From JBQTHP01 sp052389755 (GTDB taxonomy: Bacteria > Pseudomonadota > Gammaproteobacteria > Steroidobacterales > Steroidobacteraceae), in assembly GCA_052389755.1 (NCBI GenBank), contig JBQTHP010000038.1, positions 1 to 26,420 on the forward strand: a stretch of 26,420 nucleotides of DNA, in the 5' to 3' direction. The position numbers and the translations under genes are program-made. Below are positions 14,160-22,235 of the stretch, in pieces. Under the pieces are notes generated by a model that ran no database searches, had not been told where the DNA came from, and saw only the letters and a list, made by a program, of their open reading frames with translations. How positions within the stretch are numbered: the first letter of the stretch is position 1; each line of letters begins with the position of its first letter.

Positions 14160-14203
14160 ACGGCTACCGACTTCCGACTTCCGCCTTCCGGCTTCCGCCT
14201 TCC
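14160..14203 (-). repeat. Heptamer-repeat element, copy B1
   Basis: On the minus strand five 7-bp units (GGAAGGC, GGAAGCC, GGAAGGC, GGAAGTC, GGAAGTC) are followed by the cap GGTAGCCGT. It forms an imperfect inverted pair with copy B2, 39 bp away, and carries two more heptamers than the other copies. Confidence 0.85.
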
Positions 14204-14242
14204 CGTCAGAGGGTTATCGCCAGCGCGCAGGTACGCGCTCTT

Positions 14243-14280
14243 CTCCGGCCGGAAGGCGGAAGGCGGACGCCGGTAGCCGT
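14243..14280 (+). repeat. Heptamer-repeat element, copy B2
   Basis: CTCCGGCC, then GGAAGGC, GGAAGGC and GGACGCC, then the cap GGTAGCCGT. It is 36/38 identical to copy A at 382-419 and inverted relative to B1. Its last base is the first base of a TATACT box. Confidence 0.85.
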
Positions 14281-14285
14281 ATACT
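14280..14285 (+). promoter_or_regulatory. -10-like box for the penicillin-acylase-family gene
   Basis: TATACT immediately follows the cap of repeat B2; the predicted start near 14292 gives a leader of about 50 nt. The leader contains a small stem (GCGCAC 14310-14315, GTGCGC 14321-14326) just before the ribosome binding site GGGAG. The -35 match is poor. Confidence 0.4.
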
Positions 14286-14341
14286 CCCGTGCCAATAAAA
14301 AGCCCGACAGCGCACGCTACGTGCGCACAGAAGGGAGAGCC

Positions 14342-17191
14342 ATGCGTACCGTGTTGCTATCGATCATCGCTCTGGCCGCGATCGGCGCCGCTCGCGCCGA
14401 CGGATTCCCGACATTGCACGGCAACAAGAAGGCCATCGAGGTGGCCGGCCTGCACGCGCCGGCCGTCGTGCTGCGCGACACGGATGGTGTGCCGCACATC
14501 TACGCTCTCGATGAGCACGACGCGCTCGTCATGCAGGGGTTCCTGCAGGCGCAGGATCGACTGTTTCAGCTCGATGTCCTGCGGCGCACGGCTGGCGGCA
14601 CGCTGGCCGAGCTCGTGGGCCAGGGCGCTCTGCCCTCGGACGTCGAGCTCCAGACGATCGGTTTGCGGCGCGCCGCCGAGCGGTCACTCGCGGCGTACTC
14701 CGCGAGTACCCGCGCGGGGTTGCAGGCGTACGCCGACGGCGTCAACGCGTGGGTGCAGCGAAACGCGCTCCCGGCCAACTATGCTGCGCTCGAAGTGACG
14801 AAATTCGAGGCGTGGACCGCGCTCGACAGCGCGCTGATCGGCAAGGCGCTCGCGTTTCAGCTGTCGTTCGATCTGGACATCGACGCAACCCTGCAATATC
14901 TCGAGTATCAGAAAAAGCTGATCGCGCTGAATCCGCAGGCAGGCGCCCAGATCGCCGACGGGCTGTTCTTCCTCGACGTGTTCCGCTCGGCGCCCTTCGA
15001 TCCGGCGGCAAGCGTGCCGGATGCCAACGGACCGCGGCCCCGTGCGCATCACGACGGCAAGGCGGATGGCTCGAGGATGAGAGTCGATCCCGCTGCCGCC
15101 GAGCTGCTGAAGCAATACCGTCATCGGATCGACCGAATTCCGTTCCTGAAGCGCACGCTGTCGCGCACTGAACGACAGGTCGGCAGCAACGAATGGGCGG
15201 TGGCGGGCAAGCTCACCCGCAATGGCCGGCCTCTCGTGGCGAACGATCCGCATCTCTCGCTCGATCTGCCTCCGAATTTCTACGACCTGCAGATCACGAC
15301 GCTGAAGGACGGCCTGGACGCCATCGGCAGCAGCGTCGCCGGCACCCCCTGGATCGTGCTCGGGCAGAACCGGTTCGTGACCTGGGGAGAGACCACCACG
15401 GGCTTCGACGTGACGGACACGTATCAGGAACAGGTCGCGCCGGATTCGCGATCGCCGAGCGGCCTGTCGACGCTCTACCAGGGCCAGCTCGAACCGATCA
15501 TTCCGATTCCGCTCGCGTTCAAGGTCAATCTGCGCGACGGTGGGGCGCCGGATACGATCGTGCCGGTGCCGCCCGGAGGCGGCATCCCGCCGGTTGCGCT
15601 CATCGTGCCGCGCCGGAACAACGGGCCGATCGTGCAGCTCGATCAGGCGACGGGTGTTGCGATCAGCGTGCAGTACGCGGGATTCGGCGGCACGCGGGAG
15701 CTCGAGACGTTCCGCCTCCTGAATCGCGCTCGCGACCTCGCCGACTTCAAGGCCGCCCTGCAGTTCTTCGACGTCGGTTCGCAGAACTTCATCTACGGGG
15801 ACATCGCAGGGAACATCGGATACTTCACGACCGGCGAGGTGCCGCTGCGCGAGGATCTGCAGGCGGGCATCGTCCGCGGCGCGCCGCCGTGGTTCATCCG
15901 TAACGGTCAGGGCGGCAACGAATGGATCCGCAAGGCGGTGCCCGGCCCAGCCGACGGCACGGGCTACGAGCACCTGCCGTTCGATGAGCTGCCGCAGGTC
16001 GTGAATCCCCGCAGCGGGTTCGTGGTCAACGCCAACAACGACCCCGCCGGCGTGACGCTCGACAACAACCCGGTGAACCAACTCCGCATGGGCGGCGGCG
16101 GCATCTACTTTCTCGGGTACGCCTTCGACTTCGGCACGCGTGCGGGCCGCATCACGCAGGCGTTGCGCGAGAAGCTCGCACGCGGGCGCGTCGACAGCGA
16201 GGACATGCAGGAACTCCAGGCCGACGTGACGCTGTTCGATGCGTCGGTGCTTGTGCCGCATATCGTGCAGGCCTTCGCCAACGCTCGGGCCGACGATGCG
16301 CCGGCGGCGTTGCAGGCATTTGCGGCGGATCCGCAGATCGAGGAGGCCGTGCGTCGCCTCGCGCGCTGGGACCACACGGCGCCGACCGGCGTCGCAACGG
16401 GGTATGACGCCGCCGATCAGGACGGTTACCTCCTGCCTCCGAAGCGCAAGGAAGTGCAGGCGAGCATCGCCGCGACCCTCTACTCGGTGTGGCGCGGGAG
16501 GGCGATCGCCAACTGTGTCGATCGGGCTCTGCAGGGACTTGGCGTTCCGACGCCGGGCTCGGGCGAGGCGCTCAAGTCCCTGCGCCATCTCGTGGAACGC
16601 GACGGCATCGGCCTCTCGACGATCGATTTCTTCGCGTGGGCGGCGCTACCGGATCCGGCGCAGCGGCGCGACTTCGTTCTGTTGAAGAGCCTCCGGGACA
16701 CGCTCGACCTTCTCTCGGGTCCCGCTTTCGCGGCCGCGTTCAATGGGTCGACGAACCAGGACGACTATCGCTGGGGCAAGCTGCACCGGATCACGTTCGA
16801 CGGCGTCATCCTCGGCGGACCGTTCAGCATTCCCGGCACGACTCCGGGATTCCCGCCGTCCTTCGACGGCCTTCCGGGGATCGCGGTCGATGGCGGCTTC
16901 GGTGTCGTCGATGCATCGTCGCACTCGGCGCGTTCGGCGAGCGCCAGCGCGTTCACATTCGGTTCCGGACCGAACCGCCGCTACGTGGGTAACCCGGGCG
17001 TGTGGCCCGGCTCGATCGACGCAGTGTCGATCCTGCCGGGCGGCAACAGCGGAAATCTGGGCGATGAGTTCTACGCAAACCAGCTCGGCCGCTGGCTGAC
17101 GAACGACACGTACCCGTTCCGGCAGCAGCTGGGAGAAGTCCTGCGCGCGCTCGACAGCCGCGAGGTCTATCGACCAGCTCGCGCGCACTGA
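14342..17191 (+). CDS. Secreted penicillin-acylase-family Ntn hydrolase
   Basis: This 949-aa precursor has a Sec signal peptide (1-19, cleavage ARA/DGF). It has the S45 family order of alpha chain, linker and beta chain. The nucleophile is Ser282, exposed by self-cleavage at VG/SNEWAV. Downstream are VANDPHLSLDLP, TWGETTTGFDVTD, NANNDP (oxyanion-hole Asn) and the C-terminal LPGGNSGN. The family hydrolyses amides of hydrophobic acids: penicillins, acyl-homoserine lactones and N-acyl amines. The substrate cannot be read here. The ATG has GGGAG 5 nt upstream. It is divergent from the aldehyde/alcohol dehydrogenases and convergent with the gamma-glutamyl synthetase unit, which suggests supply of an amine to that route (inference). 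Confidence 0.92.
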   Translation: MRTVLLSIIALAAIGAARADGFPTLHGNKKAIEVAGLHAPAVVLRDTDGVPHIYALDEHDALVMQGFLQAQDRLFQLDVLRRTAGGTLAELVGQGALPSDVELQTIGLRRAAERSLAAYSASTRAGLQAYADGVNAWVQRNALPANYAALEVTKFEAWTALDSALIGKALAFQLSFDLDIDATLQYLEYQKKLIALNPQAGAQIADGLFFLDVFRSAPFDPAASVPDANGPRPRAHHDGKADGSRMRVDPAAAELLKQYRHRIDRIPFLKRTLSRTERQVGSNEWAVAGKLTRNGRPLVANDPHLSLDLPPNFYDLQITTLKDGLDAIGSSVAGTPWIVLGQNRFVTWGETTTGFDVTDTYQEQVAPDSRSPSGLSTLYQGQLEPIIPIPLAFKVNLRDGGAPDTIVPVPPGGGIPPVALIVPRRNNGPIVQLDQATGVAISVQYAGFGGTRELETFRLLNRARDLADFKAALQFFDVGSQNFIYGDIAGNIGYFTTGEVPLREDLQAGIVRGAPPWFIRNGQGGNEWIRKAVPGPADGTGYEHLPFDELPQVVNPRSGFVVNANNDPAGVTLDNNPVNQLRMGGGGIYFLGYAFDFGTRAGRITQALREKLARGRVDSEDMQELQADVTLFDASVLVPHIVQAFANARADDAPAALQAFAADPQIEEAVRRLARWDHTAPTGVATGYDAADQDGYLLPPKRKEVQASIAATLYSVWRGRAIANCVDRALQGLGVPTPGSGEALKSLRHLVERDGIGLSTIDFFAWAALPDPAQRRDFVLLKSLRDTLDLLSGPAFAAAFNGSTNQDDYRWGKLHRITFDGVILGGPFSIPGTTPGFPPSFDGLPGIAVDGGFGVVDASSHSARSASASAFTFGSGPNRRYVGNPGVWPGSIDAVSILPGGNSGNLGDEFYANQLGRWLTNDTYPFRQQLGEVLRALDSREVYRPARAH

Positions 17192-17207
17192 AGCCGTTCG
17201 ACTGCGG

Positions 17208-17244
17208 GCACGCGTGCTCGCGGATGCACCGCGAGCACGCGTGC
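17208..17244. terminator. Bidirectional hairpin between convergent genes
   Basis: A perfect 16-bp inverted repeat (17208-17223 and 17229-17244) closes on the 5-nt loop ATGCA. It fills the 59-bp gap between the Ntn hydrolase stop and the small membrane protein stop. There is no T-tract on either side, but the position and stem strength fit a shared terminator or RNA 3'-end stabiliser. Confidence 0.7.
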
Positions 17245-17250
17245 GCCCGT

Positions 17251-17712
17251 TCAGGCGGTGGAGGCCGTCGGCGCGACTTTTTCCGCCACCCAGCCGAGCA
17301 GCACGCCGCCGAGCAGATACATCAGCGTCCACTCCAGCGCCCACCAGGCCCAGATCTCAGCAGGCAGATTGAACACGCCCGAAAGCCCGGCCATCGTGCC
17401 GATCGCAAGCAGTGTGAGCCCGACGCCAAACTTGAGGCCGCGCATCCAGCCGGGTCCGGTCAATGCGCGACGGACGATGCCGTAGATCCCCGCCGTGATG
17501 AACGAGCCGATGAGGCCGACGGTGATCCAGTACGGCATCAGCGCGGCCATGTTCGGCGGCTGCTCGTTGAGCTCGGGCCGCCAGAACGTCGCCGTAGCCA
17601 TGTAGGCTTCCTTCAGCACCCCTTCGTGAATGAGCGGGCCGGTGATCGGAGCGATCAACCACGTCGCTACGAAGAAAACCAGACCACCGATCACGATGAC
17701 TTTCCAGTTCAT
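17251..17712 (-). CDS. Small four-helix membrane protein of unknown function
   Basis: The 153 aa contain about four hydrophobic helices (roughly 5-25, 58-82, 93-115 and 120-142). An N-terminal loop lies outside the membrane (about 28-57; HEGVLKEAYMATATFWRPEL). I do not recognise a characterised family. The ATG has GGGGAG about 4 nt upstream. It starts 24 nt after the glutamine-synthetase-family gene, so it is probably co-transcribed with the permease and synthetase. A helper role in transport is possible but not shown. Confidence 0.8.
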   Translation of the reverse strand: MNWKVIVIGGLVFFVATWLIAPITGPLIHEGVLKEAYMATATFWRPELNEQPPNMAALMPYWITVGLIGSFITAGIYGIVRRALTGPGWMRGLKFGVGLTLLAIGTMAGLSGVFNLPAEIWAWWALEWTLMYLLGGVLLGWVAEKVAPTASTA

Positions 17713-17736
17713 ACGACTCCCCTTCGTGTTTCCAGG

Positions 17737-19104
17737 TCAGATGATCTCGAAGTAGCGCTCCAGCTCCCAGCTCGTCACGGCCTTGCGGAACTCGCGCTCT
17801 TCCCACTCGCGCGTCGCAGCGAAGTGATCGACGAACGCATCGCCGAAGCACTCGCGCGCCATCTTCGATTCCTTGAGCCGCTGCGCCGCCTCCCACAGCG
17901 TCGCAGGCAGGGCAAGATTCTTCGGCAGCTTCTGCTCGTACGCGTTGCCCTCGATCGGCTTGCCAGGCTCGATCTCGTGCTCGATGCCATAGAGTCCCGA
18001 CATGAGCGCCGCGGCGAGGGCGAGATACGGATTCGCATCCGCGGCCGCGATCCGATACTCGACGCGCTGCGTTTTCTCGCTGCCGCCGATCACGCGCAGC
18101 GCACAGGTGCGATTCTCCACGCCCCACGACGCGTCCGTTGGCGCCCAGAAACCCGGGATGAGCCGCGTGTAGGAGTTGACGGTCGGAGCGACCATTGCGA
18201 GCAGCTCCGACAGAAACTTCTGCTGACCGCCCATGAAATGCCGCATCGTCGTGCTCATCGTATGCGGTTGCTTCGCGTCGAAGAACGCGCCCTTGCCGTT
18301 CTTCGACTTCAACGAAATGTGGATGTGGCCGCTCTGGCCGGGCCAGGCGTTCGACCACTTCGCCATGAACGTCGCCATCTTGCCGTTGCGTTGCGCGATG
18401 ACCTTGGCGAAAGTCTTGAACAGCGCCGCCTTGTCCGCCGCCTCCTCGGCAGCATCGACGGTGATCGCAGCCTCGAGCACGCCGGGCCCGGTTTCCTCGT
18501 GCAGACCCTCGATGCCGAGGCGCATCGCCTCGCAGGTCTCGAGGAGCTGCCGATAGAAATCGCTGTGCACGCTGTTGCGCAGCACCGAGTAGCCGAAATA
18601 TCCGGGCGCGAGCGGCTGCAGGTCCCGATAGTTCTTGGCGCGCACGGACTCGGGCGTCTCGTTGAACACGAAGAATTCGTACTCGAAACCGACGTACGGC
18701 TCGAAGCCGCGGGCACGCGCGCGATCGATCACGCGCCTGAGCACGCCGCGCGGGCAGATGTCTTCCGCGGGCGGGACGAACTCGCACAGGAAGAAAAGGC
18801 CGTCGCCTTCCCACGGCAACGGCCGGCACGTCGAGGGCAGGATACGCACGTTGGCATCCGGATAGCCGGTATGCCAGCCCGTGTACTTGACGTTGTCGTA
18901 CAGCTGATCGTTGGAATCCCAGCCGAGCACGACGTCGCAGAAGCCGAAGCCCTTCTCGAGAGCCGAGAGAAACTTCGCCTGCGACAGATACTTGCCGCGC
19001 ATGATGCCGTCGACGTCGAAGACGCCCACTTTCACGTGGGAAAGCGAGCGTGCTTCGACGATCGCGCGGGCGTCCTGGGCGGTCCTGATCTGAGCGGGGA
19101 GCAT
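17737..19104 (-). CDS. Glutamine synthetase family protein, likely gamma-glutamyl-amine synthetase (PuuA/GlnA4-like)
   Basis: The 455 aa have the glutamine synthetase fold: a beta-grasp N-domain (about 20-115, VDGIMRGKYLS) and a catalytic domain. Metal and ATP residues are visible in GFEYEFFVF (E141, E143), HEETGPGVLE (E204, E211), GHIHIS (H260), ENRTCALRV (R332) and RVEYR (E349, R351). The length and the RGK loop fit enzymes that join glutamate to an amine such as putrescine or ethanolamine rather than true GlnA; the adenylylation-loop tyrosine context of GlnA was not seen. It starts one base into the permease stop (TAATG), so it is tightly coupled to amine import. The substrate is inferred from the permease. 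Confidence 0.9.
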   Translation of the reverse strand: MLPAQIRTAQDARAIVEARSLSHVKVGVFDVDGIMRGKYLSQAKFLSALEKGFGFCDVVLGWDSNDQLYDNVKYTGWHTGYPDANVRILPSTCRPLPWEGDGLFFLCEFVPPAEDICPRGVLRRVIDRARARGFEPYVGFEYEFFVFNETPESVRAKNYRDLQPLAPGYFGYSVLRNSVHSDFYRQLLETCEAMRLGIEGLHEETGPGVLEAAITVDAAEEAADKAALFKTFAKVIAQRNGKMATFMAKWSNAWPGQSGHIHISLKSKNGKGAFFDAKQPHTMSTTMRHFMGGQQKFLSELLAMVAPTVNSYTRLIPGFWAPTDASWGVENRTCALRVIGGSEKTQRVEYRIAAADANPYLALAAALMSGLYGIEHEIEPGKPIEGNAYEQKLPKNLALPATLWEAAQRLKESKMARECFGDAFVDHFAATREWEEREFRKAVTSWELERYFEII

Positions 19105-20651
19105 TACAGCGTCGTGCGACCGTACCCCTCGGTTTCCGGATGCCCGTGCGCGCCGTGCGTCATCGCGAACTCCTCTTCCGGCGAGAGCACGAGCTTATGG
19201 CGCCCGACGATCGCGAAATACACGATGCCGGCGACGTACCAGATCGCTGCGCCGATCACGCCGTTGCGATAGATGGGATCCTTCAGCTGATAGAAGAGGG
19301 TGACGAGCGCGATCAGGATCGTGACCGCGGCGCCGAAGCTGCCCACCGGGCTGCGATAGGGTCGCACGATGTTCGGCAGTTTCTGCCGCAGCATGATGAA
19401 CGACAGCCCCTGCATCGCGTAGGAAATCATGGCGCCGAACACCGCCATGTTGAGCAGCGTGCCACCGATGAGCGCGCCGCCCTTTTCAGCGCCGAGGGAC
19501 AGCCACACCGCGATCATCACCGCGAATCCGAGCACCGTGCCGCTCACGAGCGCGCGATTCGGCGTCTTGTGGGCGCCGTGCGTCACCGAGAGCGCCTGCG
19601 GGAAATAGCCGGCGCGCGACAGCGAGAAGATCTGCCGTCCGTACGCGAAGATGATCGTGTGGAAGCTCGCGATGAGTCCGATCACCGCGAGCAGCGCGAG
19701 CGCTTTCGCGCCGAAGCCGCCGATCGTCACGCGGAAGCCGTCGAGGAGAGGTTCGAGGGAGCTGCCGAGCGTGTATGCCCCGTGCATCTTGCCTTCCTCG
19801 GTCGAGCCGACGCCGGCATTCAGGAACATCGTGAGGAATGCCGATACGACCAGGGTCAGCATGCCGAGGATGAGGCCCTTGGGCATGTCCTGTTTCGGGT
19901 CGTGCGTTTCCTCGGCCGCAAGCGGTAGCTGCTCGATGGCGAGGAACAGCCATACGGCGAAGGGCAGGGCCGCGAATGCACCCGCGATCCCCAGCGGCAG
20001 GAAGGTGCCTCCGCCTTCGGGTGACTCAACCGCCCTGCCGTCCGGGCCCGCACCGATGTTCAGCGCCCAGCGATCGAAATCGAAGTGCGGGATGGCGCTC
20101 ACCCAGTAGATCGCGAGCACCGCGAGCGCACCCAGCGTCACGGCTACCGAGACTTTGAACGAGAGCTCGACTCCCCGCAGATTGAGTGCGAGGAATACGA
20201 GATACATGACCGCCCACCACACCGGTTGGTACTGGGGGCCGGTCTCGAATATCGCAGTGAGGTACGAGCCGATGAAAAACACGATCACCGCGGGCGTGAG
20301 CACGTACTCGATGTTCTCGGCGAGGCCGGTGACGAATCCGCCCCAGGGTCCCATTGCGCTGCGGGCAAAGGAATAGGCAGCGCCCGTATGCGGCAGTGCC
20401 GGGGACATCTCGGCGAGACTCAGGATCAGTCCCCAGTACATCACCATGATGATGATGCCGGCGACGAACATGCCGCCGAAGCCGCCGGCGCCGATGCCGA
20501 AATTCCAGCCCGAATAGTGGCCCGAGATCACCGCGCCGACGCCGAGCGCCCAGAGCGACCACACGCGTGCGTAGCGACGCAGGCCCCGTTGCACGAAATA
20601 GTTCTGGCCTGCCTCCGTGTAGGTGACGCTCCCGACCTGTTTCTGAGACAT
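19104..20651 (-). CDS. APC-family amino acid/amine permease, ethanolamine-permease type
   Basis: This 515-aa, roughly 12-helix importer of the inner membrane has GVGAVISGHYSGWNFG in helix 1, SLAEMSPALPHTGAAYSFAR, MGPWGGFVTGLAENIEYVLTP, EQLPLAAEETHDPKQDMPKG and FHTIIFAYGRQIFSLSRAGYFP. These phrases match what I recall of ethanolamine permeases (APC family, TIGR00908 type), but related amines cannot be excluded. The ATG has a strong GGGAGGT just upstream. It follows the M81 gene by 101 bp and overlaps the gamma-glutamyl synthetase start, giving a transport-plus-activation pair. The N-terminus is typical; no truncation is seen. Confidence 0.9.
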   Translation of the reverse strand: MSQKQVGSVTYTEAGQNYFVQRGLRRYARVWSLWALGVGAVISGHYSGWNFGIGAGGFGGMFVAGIIIMVMYWGLILSLAEMSPALPHTGAAYSFARSAMGPWGGFVTGLAENIEYVLTPAVIVFFIGSYLTAIFETGPQYQPVWWAVMYLVFLALNLRGVELSFKVSVAVTLGALAVLAIYWVSAIPHFDFDRWALNIGAGPDGRAVESPEGGGTFLPLGIAGAFAALPFAVWLFLAIEQLPLAAEETHDPKQDMPKGLILGMLTLVVSAFLTMFLNAGVGSTEEGKMHGAYTLGSSLEPLLDGFRVTIGGFGAKALALLAVIGLIASFHTIIFAYGRQIFSLSRAGYFPQALSVTHGAHKTPNRALVSGTVLGFAVMIAVWLSLGAEKGGALIGGTLLNMAVFGAMISYAMQGLSFIMLRQKLPNIVRPYRSPVGSFGAAVTILIALVTLFYQLKDPIYRNGVIGAAIWYVAGIVYFAIVGRHKLVLSPEEEFAMTHGAHGHPETEGYGRTTL

Positions 20652-20752
20652 GAGACCTCCCGTGATGAGTGGGCGCCGAGGACGAGTTATTTGCTTTAGG
20701 TTCTAGTCCGTGACGCCCCGCAGTATAGCCACGGCCCTTCCGCCTAACACCT
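20652..20752 (-). promoter_or_regulatory. Spacer with weak promoter signal before the permease
   Basis: On the minus strand TATACT (20722-20727) could be a -10 box for the permease-synthetase pair. No -35 of good quality sits at 16-18 nt, so read-through from the M81 gene is equally possible. Confidence 0.3.
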
Positions 20753-22225
20753 TCACAGCCGTACACCGGGCCGCAGTTTCCGGAACGGAAGGCGCGCCGG
20801 GTCGGCCGGGCTCGGCCCCGGCGCTTCGACCACGAGGATGTCGCTCGCGAGCGGGCCGAAGTCCGCTCGGAAGTGCACCGAGCTCTTCAGCACGAGGATG
20901 CGTGCGCCGGCCGGCTCCACCCCGAGATGGCGGAACATGGCCTGATCGGCCGCCTGCTGTTTTCGGCTCGCAACGGCGATCCGCACGCCGCCGATCCGCA
21001 GCAGCGCCATCGGTCCGAGCTCCATGCGCGTACCAAGGTAGAACGGCCCCGTGCCGGTGAATTTTCCGTCGCCGAGCGCCTCGATGACGAACTCGGCCTC
21101 GACCGGGGATTCGCCGGCCCAACCGCTCTTTGCACCGAGGCTCGTGCGCAGCGTGCGTCCTTTTCCCGTGGCATGCGCGGCGCGCGCCACCGCTTCATCG
21201 CAGATGAGTCCGGCGACGACCGACTCCGCGCCGCGGGCGATGAACGCCTTGATCAACGCCATCGTGTCTGCATTGCCGCCGGCGCCGGGATTGTCCTGAG
21301 TGTCCACGAGAATCACCGGACCGATGCCGACGCTGGCGACGCTCAGGGCACGCTCGACGGCCGCGTCGATCGACCACAGATTGCCCGCAAACTGCTGCTC
21401 GCTCGCGGCGACGGCGACCGCGAGCTGGTCGACTGCGTGCTCCACCGTATGGTCCTCGCCGTATCCGAACACGCACGGCCCCGCATCCGCGACGTCGGCG
21501 AGCGGAAAGCCGGGCGTGAATTCGAGGGCCACGATCGAATCTCGCGTCGCATCGATCGCGCGCTGCATCAGCGCCTTCGTCGGCTCGACGAGCGTGCATT
21601 GCCAGGTGAGCGGAATCAGAAAGTCGAGCGCTCGGCGCGCGCGCGCGAGCGGCGGCCGGCCGGCGAGCCGGGGGAGGGCGCGCGCAGCGCGCGCCCCCGT
21701 TTCCGCCATGTCGACGTGCGGGTAAGTGCGGTATCCGACGAGAAGCGAGGCCGCCGCCACCATGGCGGCGGAGACGTTCGCGTGCAGATCGAGACTTGCG
21801 ATGAGCGGCACCGAATCGCCGACGACGCCTCGCACGCGCCGCAGGAGCTCGCCGTCGGCGTCGTCGAGGTGCTCCGCGACCATTGCGCCATGCAGATCGA
21901 GGTAGACCGCATCGAGCGGAAGCTGTGCCCGCAGATCCTCGAGCAGCATCGATGCGATGCGCTCGAAGGCATCGCGCGTGACCGATCCGGACGGCTGCGC
22001 GGAGCACCACGACAGCGGCGCAAGCTCATGGCCCGAGCGGCGCGCTTCCTCGATGAATCCCGCGATGGGCAGATTGATGCCGCGCACCGCCTCGAAGACC
22101 GGTCTGCCGCGCGTAAGTCCGGGCCACGCATCGGCCGCCGCGAAATCCGCGAACGCGGCGCGCGTGTCGGCGAACGTGTTCGTCTCGTGCTGGACGCCGC
22201 CGACCGCGACTCGCAGCGCTCGCAT
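20753..22225 (-). CDS. M81 family (MlrC-like) metallohydrolase
   Basis: The 490 aa begin with the DUF1485/MlrC pattern: GGVQHETNTF (H13, E14), then LDLHGAMVAEH (D110, H112), SLDLHANVS (D146, H148) and YRTYPHVDM (H170, D172), candidate metal ligands. A C-terminal MlrC domain spans about 300-470. MlrC cleaves the bond between Adda and the gamma-linked D-glutamate side of linearised microcystin; most homologues have unknown substrates. No other mlr gene is nearby. The ATG at 22223-22225, 10 nt after the lipoprotein stop, is preferred over a GTG inside that gene, though no clear ribosome binding site is seen. Position beside the permease suggests a role on amides of imported amines. Confidence 0.88.
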   Translation of the reverse strand: MRALRVAVGGVQHETNTFADTRAAFADFAAADAWPGLTRGRPVFEAVRGINLPIAGFIEEARRSGHELAPLSWCSAQPSGSVTRDAFERIASMLLEDLRAQLPLDAVYLDLHGAMVAEHLDDADGELLRRVRGVVGDSVPLIASLDLHANVSAAMVAAASLLVGYRTYPHVDMAETGARAARALPRLAGRPPLARARRALDFLIPLTWQCTLVEPTKALMQRAIDATRDSIVALEFTPGFPLADVADAGPCVFGYGEDHTVEHAVDQLAVAVAASEQQFAGNLWSIDAAVERALSVASVGIGPVILVDTQDNPGAGGNADTMALIKAFIARGAESVVAGLICDEAVARAAHATGKGRTLRTSLGAKSGWAGESPVEAEFVIEALGDGKFTGTGPFYLGTRMELGPMALLRIGGVRIAVASRKQQAADQAMFRHLGVEPAGARILVLKSSVHFRADFGPLASDILVVEAPGPSPADPARLPFRKLRPGVRL

Positions 22226-22235
22226 GTTCGCGAAG

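Noticed and set aside
14684..16588. 634-codon frame antisense to the Ntn hydrolase
   Set aside because: Shadow of a high-GC gene: His/Arg-rich translation, no domain, while the sense strand has a complete S45 enzyme.
17737..19104. Housekeeping glutamine synthetase GlnA
   Set aside because: Operon with an amine permease and the overall sequence pattern fit gamma-glutamyl-amine synthetases better than GlnA.
20753..22225. Microcystin degradation locus
   Set aside because: Only an MlrC-like gene is present; mlrA, mlrB and mlrD are absent from the window.
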